A stretch of DNA of 64,000 nucleotides, taken from Gnetum montanum. Lineage: Eukaryota > Streptophyta > Gnetopsida > Gnetales > Gnetaceae. The position numbers and the translations under genes are program-made. Under the pieces are notes generated by a model, which saw nothing but the letters and a program-made list of their open reading frames with translations, made no database searches and was not told the origin of the DNA. This document shows, piece after piece, positions 54,604-64,000 of the stretch (the first letter of the stretch is position 1; every line of letters begins with the position of its first letter). The stretch is from NCBI GenBank assembly GCA_015680685.1, contig MNCI01003938.1, positions 314,110-378,109 on the forward strand. Reading direction: 5' to 3'.

Positions 54604-55650
54604 TTCATGTGCAAGTCTACAATCACTATGGTTACTCCTGGTCATGCTGAGGGGAAGATTATCCTCAAGTGGAATGAAGTAGATATAGCATAAGAATGGA
54701 TGTCAAATAAAGCCTTTGTAGATATCCACAAATAATAATGAGCACAGGCTTATTTGATTTATTTTTATTCCCTAGTCCATCTATGTCATAGGCCAAGATG
54801 TTGAATATCATTAACTCTTTTGCTAAGGGAGTTATAGAATTTTTTACTCATATCCATGGTTTTCCTATAGTTTGTAGTATTGATGAGGAAATGTTTAATA
54901 ATCTTTTTGGTATACTTGGTAATGGTATTAAGATAGTCATTAGAGTAGGAAAATATGGTAGATGTAGAAAGGCTATGGAATCTTAGCTCAAATTACCTCT
55001 TAGTGCAATGTTATCCTTTGATAACTATGATATTGAGGAGGTGAATGAGTTATATCCTCTACTCTACTCTAGAGTTTTTTCCATGCTATTATCATAAAAG
55101 AAAACCATAGGAGTATAATAAGCTTGGGTTATGAGAAAGATGTTAATTTATGGTACTAGGTTTGATTGGGTTACTTTATTGATTACTAGTCTAAGGGATG
55201 AAATGAAAAAACTTGGTTTTAAACTCAATTCAATGTATCATGTTGTAGTTTACAAATTTTAGTACATATCTAAAAAGATTTGCAAATTTTTTAGTGACCA
55301 AGAAAATGAAAAGTGGATAGCATGTGATGTTTCCCAACTTTCCAAGCCTTAGGCTAAGCATATTTGTCACTTATATATGTCCAAGGTTCATTTGTGGAAA
55401 ATGTAAGTGAATTGCTATTTGTTACCACTATGAATGTTAGTGGTCTATGTAGTTATTCCCCTAACAGCATATAGATTAAGCCCCATGCTACGTGTGGCAA
55501 GATAGAAAGGGATAGAAAGGTCACACACAGAAGCAAATGATGCTGCTAAGAAAAGGGTAAAAAGGCCAAGAGTTGAAGAAAATGTCACGACTTGTAGCCA
55601 ATAAGCACCTAGGAAACTAGTGATTAGGCTCAACAAGACTAGTCAAGTTA
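54604..55650 (+). pseudogene. FH-2 gag-like / mobile-domain-like region
   Basis: Blocks: VTPGHAEGKIILKWNEVDIA-stop-EWM; MLNIINSFAKGVIEFFTHIH from 54,798; SIDEEMFNNLFGILGNGIKI; MLSFDNYDIEEVNELYPLLY; TRFDWVTLLITSLRDEMKKL; KFFSDQENEKWIACDVSQLS; KRVKRPRVEENVTT; KLVIRLNKTSQVIDD. Aligned in order with FH-1 6,095-7,110. Intron-like breaks occur at about 54,720-54,790 and 55,400-55,440. Few stops. Function unknown; not a known enzyme. Confidence 0.5.
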
Positions 55651-56880
55651 TTGATGATAGGTAATATTTTTAATTTTAATTTTTTTAACATTAATTTTTT
55701 ATTATATTTTATTGATAAAAATGTTTATTAATTTTATTTTATTTTTTACCTTTGGTTTGTTGTTGTGAAAAATTAGAAGTTGGTAGTCAAGGATGCTATG
55801 AAGCAAGAGAACAACACATAGAAGAAGAAGAAATGATGGCTAAGGAAGCACAAGATTTCTTAGATTCCATCTTAGATGATTTGCCTTTAGAAGAAAACAC
55901 TTCGATGGATGTATCTCATGATCACTTCTAGTAAGTTTTGGGTTTTTTTCTATATATATATATCCACATTTTTCTTTAAACCTTGGAGGGGGGCATTGGA
56001 CAAGATGGAGTTCATGAGGGGAATGATGGATGACATGGTTGATAGGCTACAGTAGCTAGCATTTTTAGGTTTTTTTATATTTTTCGATTTTATGTTTTTA
56101 TAGGTTTTATGGTTGATAGGCTATAGTAGCTAGCTCGTGACTTTTTTTATATATTTTTATAGGTTTTAAATGTTTTATTATTTTTATGGTTTTAATAATG
56201 ATTTTAAATGTTTTTTTGTTTTTGGATATTTTTTTGTTGTGATAGTTTCTAAGGTTAGATTGGAAAAACAAAACAAAGAGCTAACAAATGAAGTTAGAAG
56301 CCTAAAAGATCAAAAGGAACTTATAAAAGCTCATGTGGCCAATAGGAATTCCTTTTCACAAAGAAAATCAAGTGGTCTCACTACTTGAATGCCATCAAGG
56401 GAAAGGTGGCTCTAGCCAGGAACAACTTAAATAAAGACATGTAGCTAGAGATGATGGTTATCAGGACACATGAGTGGTAGGACTACTATGCTTGGGTGCT
56501 AGAGTGAAGGAAAAAGTAGAAAAATCATAAGAGGCTATACAAAATGGAGAAGGAAAATTATATGAAATCTTGACATGAGGAGGCTATGGCGCACTATAAA
56601 TTTGAGTTATTCATGCAAGGCATAGGTGTGGAAGATATTTAAAAAAGGTGTAAAGAGTCAATAGTTGTTGTTAATACCCCTACACCTCATATCATAGCTA
56701 CATCTAAGAAGACTTCTATGAATCCTTTTCAGGTGCTACTCCTAAGTGGACTAATGTGGAGAAGGAAAAAATCTTAGACATTGATTGGATTAATATGAGT
56801 GAAAAAGAGATTCTTTCTAGGTTGGAGGCTGGTATCCAAATATTTGTAAAAATAATTATTTTATATTTTATTTTATGATT
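55651..56880 (+). pseudogene. FH-2 downstream exons (helical, coiled-coil)
   Basis: Segments separated by T-rich intron-like spacers: KDAMKQENNT-like helix, then FLDSILDDLPLEENTSMDVS (about 55,855-55,925); a short MEFMRGMMDDMVDRLQ block near 56,003; VRLEKQNKELTNEVRSLKDQ, KELIKAHVANRN (56,250-56,350), a heptad-like coiled coil; then charged fragments and PKWTNVEKEKILDIDWINMS, EKEILSRLEAGIQIF up to about 56,850. FH-1 has only the first of these, so FH-1 is truncated at its 3' end. Confidence 0.45.
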
Positions 56881-57544
56881 TTCATTTTATTGATTTATGG
56901 CTATGTTATTCCCTATAGGCTACATTGTTATTGTTGTTCATTTGGCTATTATAGCATTATGGACTATGTATTTTTTTTCCTTATTTGTTACACAGTGTAA
57001 CTATGGCTATTGTTATGCTTTTGGTTGGATCACTATCACATTTTGGTTTTGGTTTAATGTTACCCTTATTTATTATTTTTATTTTTATTTTTTTATGTTT
57101 TCTTTTTTTCTATGTTTTGTTGTTTTGTATTTTTAGGTAAATGTAAAAGATAAACATAATTTATGAATTAATGCAAACATGAAAAATAAGACTTCATAGC
57201 AAACCAACAAACATGATGTAATAAAGTAGAAAATTGTAAGACAAAATATAAGCATGTAAATTAAAATTGTAAACAATGCTATTAATTTAAATGATCATAT
57301 TGTATGTACAAGGAAATAACTGTAACATGTTAATTGCATAATTGCATCATGATCTTTGATAGATTAGAAAATCTATAAGGCTTCTGTTGCATGATTTTGT
57401 ATTCCTCATTCCCTTCACTCATGACACTAAATGGGAGCTCTTTTGAATGTTTTTTCATGGCTCTTGTGTTATTAAATTTGGCTTAGTCTATTTTGTTATG
57501 GCATTTGGCTTCATTTTTAGCTATAGGAGTTTCTTCTTGAAACT
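56881..57544. other. AT-rich end of FH-2; no gene
   Basis: Very T-rich to 57,137, then A-rich. An open frame at 56,897-57,136 is low-complexity (Phe/Tyr/Ile) and has no support. Ends at the start of Ath-E. Confidence 0.4.
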
Positions 57545-58113
57545 TGATGAGCAGTGATATCGTGTACATGATATCAAGGCCTACCTCATTGCCTATAAAT
57601 AAGAGGTGGGCACACTTGGTTTGCATACTTAGTCTTAGTCCCTTACCCAAACTCTTGCCTTTTTTCCTTTCCAGAGATAGAATTATTTCTGAGTGCCTGT
57701 AGTAGGAGTCATAAAGTGAATGGATCTTTATTTGAGCATTGTATACTTGAGCACACCTTGTGTACGTCAATAAAGATGAACTTTGTGATAAACCTTGAAG
57801 CATTTAGAATAGATTAATTAATGTTAATTACTATTACTTAATGCTTTCCTTAGTTAATTAATGTTCTCTCTCTCACCCTACAACTCTCCTAAGTAAGCAC
57901 ACTCAGTACGATCACTTTTAGCACGTGTGTAATGCTTGGTAACCTAGTAACGATTAGTGTTTGGTAATCCCAGTAGTGCTGCACTGGTTCAGGATGTGTA
58001 CGACAAGTAAGAACGGATGCTGGTGTTAGGACTAGTTAAAGCATAGTTGAGTAGTTAAATAAAAATTAGTTACTTAGTTATATCACTCCCCCCTTTTAGC
58101 ACTAGGACATAAT
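57545..58113 (+). repeat. Ath-E 5' LTR, 3' end deleted
   Basis: Starts TGATGAGCAGTGATATCG; TATAAAT box at 57,594-57,600; AATAAA at 57,769-57,774; U5 word GGTAATCCCAGTAGTGCTGC at 57,966. After GCACTAGGACATAATACATA it runs through an (AT)n tract straight into AATACATTGCACACTGAATA, which in Ath-D lies inside the element at 45,593. About 0.3 kb with the LTR end and PBS are gone. Confidence 0.8.
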
Positions 58114-58152
58114 ACATATATATATAATACATTGCACACTGAATAGACAATA

Positions 58153-60640
58153 ATGTCTCCTTCTTCATACAAAAGTATTTCACCGCCTAAGTCTAATACA
58201 GGGAACAATCGGAGGGGTAGTACACATGATTATTTGTTAATCCCTCAACAATTTTGCATGGTATATGTTCAACCCAATGAGTGTATACCAAAATTTACCT
58301 TTATCCTCCACTAGAATGAACAACCGTGTTGGCAAGATTTAGAAGGTAACATAGTGTTACCTCTCGATCGCTCAATCCTAGGCATGCTTCTTCATGATAT
58401 CACATGAATTGGTATGCAGCACTTATAGGCAGAGTACATTGTGCATGATTATGACTCAAGAGAGTATCAACCCATGGATGCACAACATTAAAGGGATTTA
58501 CAATAGAAGAGATGCCATGAATCCATGAAGGGAAAGTTGTTGCAGAATGTCCCACATGTTCTAAGAAAAAATGAGGGTGGTGAACTTGCCTTAGGTAATC
58601 ACCCACACAATGATGTTCCTCCTGTTGACTTTGGTCAAGGGGTTATGTATCAAAATATTTACTCAACTATCCATAACCTAGATTTTGGTACCGACAGACA
58701 TAAAGAATTTGAAGAAGGAACACAAACACATAACAAAGATGGACATTCTGATCGTAACTACGATTGAAGCCATGACCACCAAAGAGAAGGAAGCAGGCAC
58801 CAACATGGTGGTGGTCCTCCTTCTTCTTCACCTTCATCATCTCCTTCACCCTCTCCTTTAGGATCTGGATGCAGTCATAAAGAAAAAGATCATGAGGATA
58901 ATGGTAGGAAAAATAGGAGACATAGACAAAATAGTCGAGAAAGGGGATGAAGGCACTCTAGAGAAACACACTGTGAAAGAAGGGAGAGTAGGGAACAACA
59001 TGGGCATCATAGACGCCACAGATGAGACAATCATGATGAACCCCTACTTGCTACATGAATTATGTTAGACATAACTGAGGCCATTAGGATCCCAACAAGG
59101 CACCAAAAGGATAGTAGGATCAAGAGATTAGACATGAACAATATTCCACGATTTGAAGAGGGATAAAAAATTGATCCTCAAAATCATCTACAAGAATTTC
59201 ATGATGCATGTTCCTTACAAAACATAGAAAATGAATGGAAAAAATTAAAGTTGTTTCAATGGTACTGGTCCTTAGAATCGGAATCCATTCATAGGTGGAG
59301 TACCATGTCAGAATTGTTTAATGATAAGTACCAAATGTACTCTCGAGTGTCCAAGCTACGAAAGCAAATCCAAGGCTAGAAACAAGGAGGACATGAACCC
59401 TTGGATGCTACCATGGGTTGATATTATGTACTATTACATTGTTTTCCCAGCCATGGTTATTTGTAGAGGGATCAACTATGCCATCTCGTAGATGGGATTA
59501 GGCATGAAACATGAAGAACCCTTGGGACTTATGCCCAAGGAAGACTATCCAAGCTTAGGACCCATCAAGTACAAAGATTATTGGAGCAAGTTGCTAAAGA
59601 GGAAGGTGAGTTATGGAAAAGAGAAAGTGCATAGGAATATAACAGAGATCCTTCCCTTCGAAAGAGGGGAGTAAGGTTTTGTAAGGATGAAGAAGAGTCA
59701 CCACTCAAAGAGATGGTGAATAGGAAAAATTTTCCCATTCAAAAACTTGCATCCGATGTATCGACAATGGTGAACCAAATGTGGGACTCCCTAGATGATA
59801 AATTTCAAACCATTCTCAAAATAGTAGAGGAGTCTAGGGAGCAAGGTAGTAAACGGGAAAAGAAAAAAAAAGAGAGAAGTAGAATATGTAGGTAACAAGG
59901 GTAAGGACAAATTTTTCATCATTGAAGAGGTTATGGATTCAGATATAGACAATGATAGTGGATGCAAGATATACCAATATGACCATCCTAAGGGATGTTG
60001 CCCTGTAATCTCACATCTGCAAGAGTCTGGGGTGTATGCACTCAACCCATGATTAAACAAAAGGTAAACACCTTGAAGGTTACCTTATCCTCAAGGTAAC
60101 CCAAGGCAGTTCCATCAACTCTTAACATAATATCCAAGTGAAACTCCACCACAACCAACTGAGAAATATAAATAGTGGCAATACCCATAATCATGGAGAA
60201 TGCCACCATCATGGCAATAGTATCCTTACCGGTAACCTGACATATATGGATATTACGTGTAGTAGCCAATCTCTCCACGTGACTCTATTAGTCACGTTAC
60301 TTCTCAACGTCACTAACAAGCCCATGAGTACTATAGGACTCCTTCTCCTAGGGGTGATGTTCCATAGACATACCATCCTTCCCATCTAACTACATCTCTT
60401 CCACCCATATCTCCATTACCACCTGCTCCAGCTATGCAGGGTGAACTCCCTACCCAGCCATAGCAACGTAATACTACAAGGGTTGTTAACTCTCATTCTA
60501 CTGTTGGTTTTGACAACCGCATGAAGAAAAGACCTTTCTTCAAAACCAACAGTCCAACTAAGCCCTTACAACCACAAGCAGATAATCCTTTAGATGCCTT
60601 ATTACTAATTAAAACTTCAAAACTCCCTTCAAGCCAAACA
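58153..60640 (+). pseudogene. Ath-E gag
   Basis: ATG 58,153 (MSPSSYKSISPPKSNTGNNR), then FTFILH, DLEGNIVLPLDRSILGMLLH, AEYIVHDYDSREYQPMDAQH, GGELALGNHPHNDVPPVDFG, a DRNYD-stop-SHDHQREGSRHQH region with GGGPPSSSPSSS, the gag core NNIPRFEEG and HLQEFHDACSLQNIENEWKK, WYWSLESESIHRWSTMSELF, MVNRKNFPIQKLASDVSTMV (59,713), a lysine-rich stretch, the knuckle-like GCKIYQYDHPKGCC (second Cys changed to Tyr) and a Pro-rich tail. Stops and shifts in several places. Confidence 0.8.
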
Positions 60641-61680
60641 CCATGCCCAACGCATACGGTCATGTTAACTCATGTCGTCACCGATTGGATTAAGGTCTAC
60701 CATCTTCCTAGGAAATTTTTTGATCTTGGAAGTCCTCTTATATATTTACAAATCACTGGGAATGAACTATGCAAGGATCTTTTGGATTGAGTTTCTGGTG
60801 TCAACCTAATCTCTCAAAAAATGTACAAAGCCTGGAACCTGCCTCCACTAAAAAAGAGTAACATTTGTTTAGAGTTGGCCGACCAGTCCATCACTGTCCC
60901 ATTAGGGCTAGTGGAGGACATTGTCACCACTATTTGTGGGTAGGCATATACAGTTGACTTCCTAGTGATTCAAGTGAACAACGGTAAGGGGGAGTTCCCA
61001 ATCATAATGGGAAGAGCATGGATAAGCACAATTGACACATGCCTAGGAATCCATGATCTTTCCCTAGAAATATCAAAGGAAAATACATTTGGGAAGATTG
61101 AGAAGAAGAAAGTTCCATGCATCGCATATAATGACACAAGGTGCAATTACATGCAGAAGGCATGGTTTGTATAACATTTAACATTGCCTACATGCAATCA
61201 ATGTGCACAAGTGACTAATATACAAAGATGCCTATATGTAGCAGCCATAAGACAAGAAAGCACCTAGTGGCTGACAGCTGATCAAGAGAGTAGTTCAACT
61301 ATATGCATGGAACCAATTGAGGGTTTGAATTGCACTTACATCAATAGCATAGACACATTAGAGCAAGTCCATCACCAACTTTCAAGTCTTGACATTGAAA
61401 ATATCAATTGGAAAAAGTTAGAAATCCCTAATAAGTTTAAGTAGGAGCCCCTTGAGTTAAAACCATGGTCCACTAGTATGGAGTACATGTTTCTCAAGAA
61501 TGGAAAACTAGTAATTATTAACGTGCAGCTCGCTCCTCAACAAAAAGAGAGACTACTAAAGGTAATAAATAAATGGTTGAAAGCCTTCACTCAGTCATAT
61601 CTCGAATTAACTGGAATAGATCCTAGGATATGCCAACATAGAATTTACACCAACCCCTCCATGAAGCCTCAAAAACAACC
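60641..61680 (+). pseudogene. Ath-E protease and linker
   Basis: TVMLTHVVTDWIKVYHLPRK, then DLLD-stop-VSGVNLISQKMY where the catalytic DSGSG has lost its second residue to a stop (TCA/TGA), SITVPLGLVEDIVTTICG, FPIIMGRAWISTIDTCLGIH, LPTCNQCAQVTNIQRCLY, ENINWKKLEIPNKFK, and an open stretch VIINVQLAPQQKERLLKVIN. Same layout as Ath-D 48,088-49,080. Confidence 0.75.
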
Positions 61681-62420
61681 GTAGAGGCAATTGAATCCAA
61701 ATCTTAAGCAAGTGGTTAAGGAAAAAATCAAACAACTTCTAAAAGCTGGGTTCATATACCCCATTGCTAATAGTGAATGGGTTAGTCCCTTAGTTATTGT
61801 GCCTAAAAAGGAAGGTAAATGGAGACTATGCATAGATTTTAGGCTACTGAATATGAAAACATTCAAAGACCACTTTCCATTGCCATTCATTAACCAAGTC
61901 TTAGACACCATTGCAGGGCATTGCTACTATAGTTTCCTGGATGGGTACAGTGGGTACAACCAAATACAGATAGCCCCAGAAGACCAAGCCAAGGCTACGT
62001 TCACCAGTCCTTGGGGAACATTTGCATACAAACAGATGTTGTTTGGCTTGTGCAATGCCCTTGCAACATTTCAACAATTATTTCTAAGCATATTCCAACA
62101 GTAGATAGGAAATGGTGTGGAGGTCTTAATGGATGACTTCTCCACTTACAGAGAGAACTTTGATCAAGCCTTGGACCAGTTAGAGCAAGTACTAAAGCAA
62201 TGTGTAGAAACTAATTTAAGGCTCAACTAGCACAAAAGCCATTTAATGGTCCAATAAGGCATTGTATTAGGGCATAAGATTTTGCAAACAAGGATAGAGG
62301 TAGACCTTGAAAAGATCAAAGTTATCGAAGGAATTACTCGGTAACCTGAAACTATAAAAGATATCTAGTCATTCCTTGGACACACTGGCTATTACGAAAG
62401 GTTTATTGAGAACTTTTTAA
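61681..62420 (+). pseudogene. Ath-E reverse transcriptase
   Basis: From 61,691 open for 137 codons: NPNLKQVVKEKIKQLLKAGF, WRLCIDFRLLNMKTFKDHFP, YYSFLDGYSGYNQIQIAPED, FTSPWGTFAYKQMLFGLCNA, LATFQQL. A stop at about 62,102, then VEVLMDDFSTYRENFDQALD (catalytic MDD about 62,125), VLKQCVETNLRLN, GIVLGHKI and SFLGHTGYYERFI. Longest intact RT block in the window. Confidence 0.87.
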
Positions 62421-62990
62421 AGGTTGCAAAACCATTGGTTAAACTAACAAAAAAGGATGTACCTTTTGAATGGACTAGGGAATGTGAACTAGCTTTCCAA
62501 ACTTTAAAACATAAGCTCGTAGGAACACCCATTCTACAACCTCCTGATCAATCTAGACCATGCCACATAATGACTAATGTGTCTAACTATGCTTTAGGAG
62601 CAATAATTACATAGTTACATTACCAAAAATGTCCTTGTTACATCCACTATGCAAGTAGGAGTATTGTTGGTGCACAACTTAACTACACCACAATAGAGAA
62701 ATAATAAATGATTGTAGTGTTTGCACTAGAAAAATTTAGGCACTATGTCATGGGCTATAAGGTATTCATGCACATGGATCATAGTGCAATAAGGTTCCTA
62801 ATGAATAAAAAAATGGTGAGCCCTCATATCATACAATGACTCGTAATCTTACAAGTGTTCAATCTTAGAATGATTGATCAAAAAGGCACTAAGAATGTAG
62901 TTGCTTATCATTTATCTCAATTGCAATGGGACAACAAAGAGGATGAGTATCCAATTTCTGATCACTTCCCTGATAACCTCCTCTTTGTAG
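62421..62990 (+). pseudogene. Ath-E RNase H
   Basis: PLVKLTKKDVPFEWTRECEL, AFQTLKHKLVGTPILQPPD, RPCHIMTNVSNYALGAIIT (first catalytic Asp position changed to N in MTNVS, usually CDAS), a stop, CYIHYASRSIVGAQLNYTTI, two stops, VFALEKFRHYVMGYKVFMHM (DHSAIRFL follows), GTKNVVAYHLSQL. Matches the RT-associated RNase H of Ty3/gypsy. It degrades the RNA strand during cDNA synthesis. Absent from Ath-D. Confidence 0.8.
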
Positions 62991-64000
62991 GTGTAGTAAC
63001 TAATCAATGGACCATGAAAAAAAATTGGTATAGTAGTATTCTCACCTATCTCCTTACACAAAAAACACCACAAGAGTTAAACACTAAAAAGAAACAATAG
63101 TTCTTTCACTAAGCCAAGTATTTTATGGAGATCAATGGAAAAATTTATAAAGCATGTTCCGATGGCTTGGTTCGATGGTGCGTTCCTGATATAAATTAAC
63201 TGACAGTTCTCCAAGATGCTCATGAGGGTCCTTGTGGGGGTCATTATGTTGGGAGATGAACAACCATTAAAATCATACTTGCATGATATTATTGGTCTAC
63301 ATTGATTTAGGATGCCCATCATTTCATCCAATCTTGTGAGCACTATCAATGTGATGGGGGAATGACTGCTAGAATGGAGGGTCCACAACAATGGATTCAA
63401 CCTTTAGAACCCTTTGACATATGGGCAATTGATTGTATGGGGCCTATTACACCAATGTCCAATGGAAAAGCTTACATCATTATTTCTGTTAATTATTTTA
63501 TAAAATGGGCAGAAGCAACCACTGTTAAGGATTGTACATCATCTATAGCTGCACGATTTGTTCAACAACAAATCGTAAATAGGTTTGACATGCCTTGTGC
63601 ACTTATTTCTGACAATGGCACACATTTTATAGGTGCAACTTTTTGGAAGCTAATGCAATGCTTAGGGGTTGAATAGAAACTAACTACACCATACCACCCT
63701 CAAGTGAATGGTCAAGTCAAGGTCACCAATAGGGAGATTACAAAAATATTGACAAGAACTATTAGCAAGTATAGGAGAGATTGGAGCACCAAACTAAAAA
63801 ATGCTCTTTGGGCATACCTCTCCACATGAAAAATCCCTATAGACTACTCTCCCTATGAGTTAGTGTATAGGAAACTTCCAATGCTTCCCATTCAAGCAAA
63901 ACTTTGCACACTATCTATGGCATGTGATCTCAACCTTGACCTTGATCTAACACAAAAAGAATGGTTAATGATCCTTAACTTGCTAGATGAGAAGCAATTA
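62991..64000 (+). pseudogene. Ath-E integrase (runs off window)
   Basis: SSILTYLLTQKTPQELNTKK, FMEINGKIYKACSDG, VLQDAHEGPCGGHYVGR (zinc region), DAHHFIQSCEHYQCDGGMTA, FDIWAIDCMGPITPMSNGKA (first Asp kept, 63,431), ALISDNGTHFIGATFWKLMQ (second Asp kept, 63,611), YHPQVNGQVKVTNREI (catalytic Glu changed to Lys, 63,719), LKNALWAYLST and SPYELVYRKLPMLPIQAKLC. A frameshift lies near 63,180-63,330 and a stop at about 63,674. Confidence 0.83.

Larger units (their letters stand above)
57545..64000 (+). mobile_element. Ath-E: Athila-like element with complete gag-pol order, cut by window end
   Basis: Truncated 5' LTR (57,545-58,113), no PBS, gag, protease, RT, RNase H and integrase to 64,000. Same family as Ath-D, and supplies the RNase H that Ath-D lacks. 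U3 carries GATATC motifs as in Ath-A. Stops are spread through pol, so it is not intact. Its 3' LTR lies beyond the window, so the target duplication cannot be tested. Confidence 0.88.

Noticed and set aside
56897-57136. 79-codon hydrophobic frame considered as a membrane protein
   Set aside because: Low-complexity T-rich DNA; no conservation in FH-1 and no family pattern.

Overview
This window looks like gymnosperm (most likely conifer) nuclear DNA. It is AT-rich, has no convincing intact host gene, and is packed with old, broken, mutually nested retrotransposons, with one intron-bearing repeat family. Single-N joins and one N run show that it is a draft assembly. The taxonomic guess rests on genome style and element types, not on a diagnostic gene.

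Layout. 1-2,880: degenerate ~180-bp tandem array. 3,479-7,480: copy 1 of a multi-exon pseudogene/repeat family (FH-1), with a region resembling an FCP1/NIF-type HAD phosphatase followed by a gag-like or mobile-domain-like helical region. 7,487-8,727 (-): gag of a Ty3/gypsy element, probably Tat-like. 10,022-15,819 (-): Ath-A, an Athila-like LTR element that lost RT, RNase H and integrase, flanked by target-site duplication AATCC. 16,726-18,662 (-): 5' part of an older relative (Ath-B). 18,663-19,433 and 28,675-31,480 (-): one LINE split by BL, a 9.2-kb LTR element (19,434-28,674, TSD AATAT). BL has very large LTRs (~3.3 kb), codes only for gag and protease, and its LTRs carry a fragment of a plant transmembrane-protein gene. 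31,490-35,227 (+): very decayed Athila-like 5' half (Ath-C), apparently interrupted by a minus-strand Tat-like element whose 3' LTR and pol occupy 35,228-40,690. 40,700-57,150: second FH copy (FH-2) with its own upstream tandem repeats. Its exon 2 is split by Ath-D (44,460-54,086), an Athila-like element with two LTRs and TSD CTAGA. 57,545-64,000: Ath-E, the most complete gag-pol here, running off the window edge; its PBS is deleted.

The elements share one history. The Athila-like copies have tRNA-Asp-type primer binding sites, a gag with an unusual short zinc knuckle, and LTRs bounded by TGATGAG/CTCATCA-like ends. Their U3 regions differ by carrying either 34-bp AGAGTA/TACTCT repeats or GATATC-rich repeats. 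Nothing seen could transpose by itself: every pol frame has stops, deletions or catalytic substitutions, often G-to-A or C-to-T, as expected of old methylated DNA.

The most unusual items are the FH family (a HAD-phosphatase-like domain in a spliced repeat family) and the BL element (host-gene capture inside a giant LTR). Some structures are probably assembly artefacts: the inverted repeat at 14,612-15,173, the N-flanked duplication at 11,134-11,227, and an oversized N run at 25,454-25,851.
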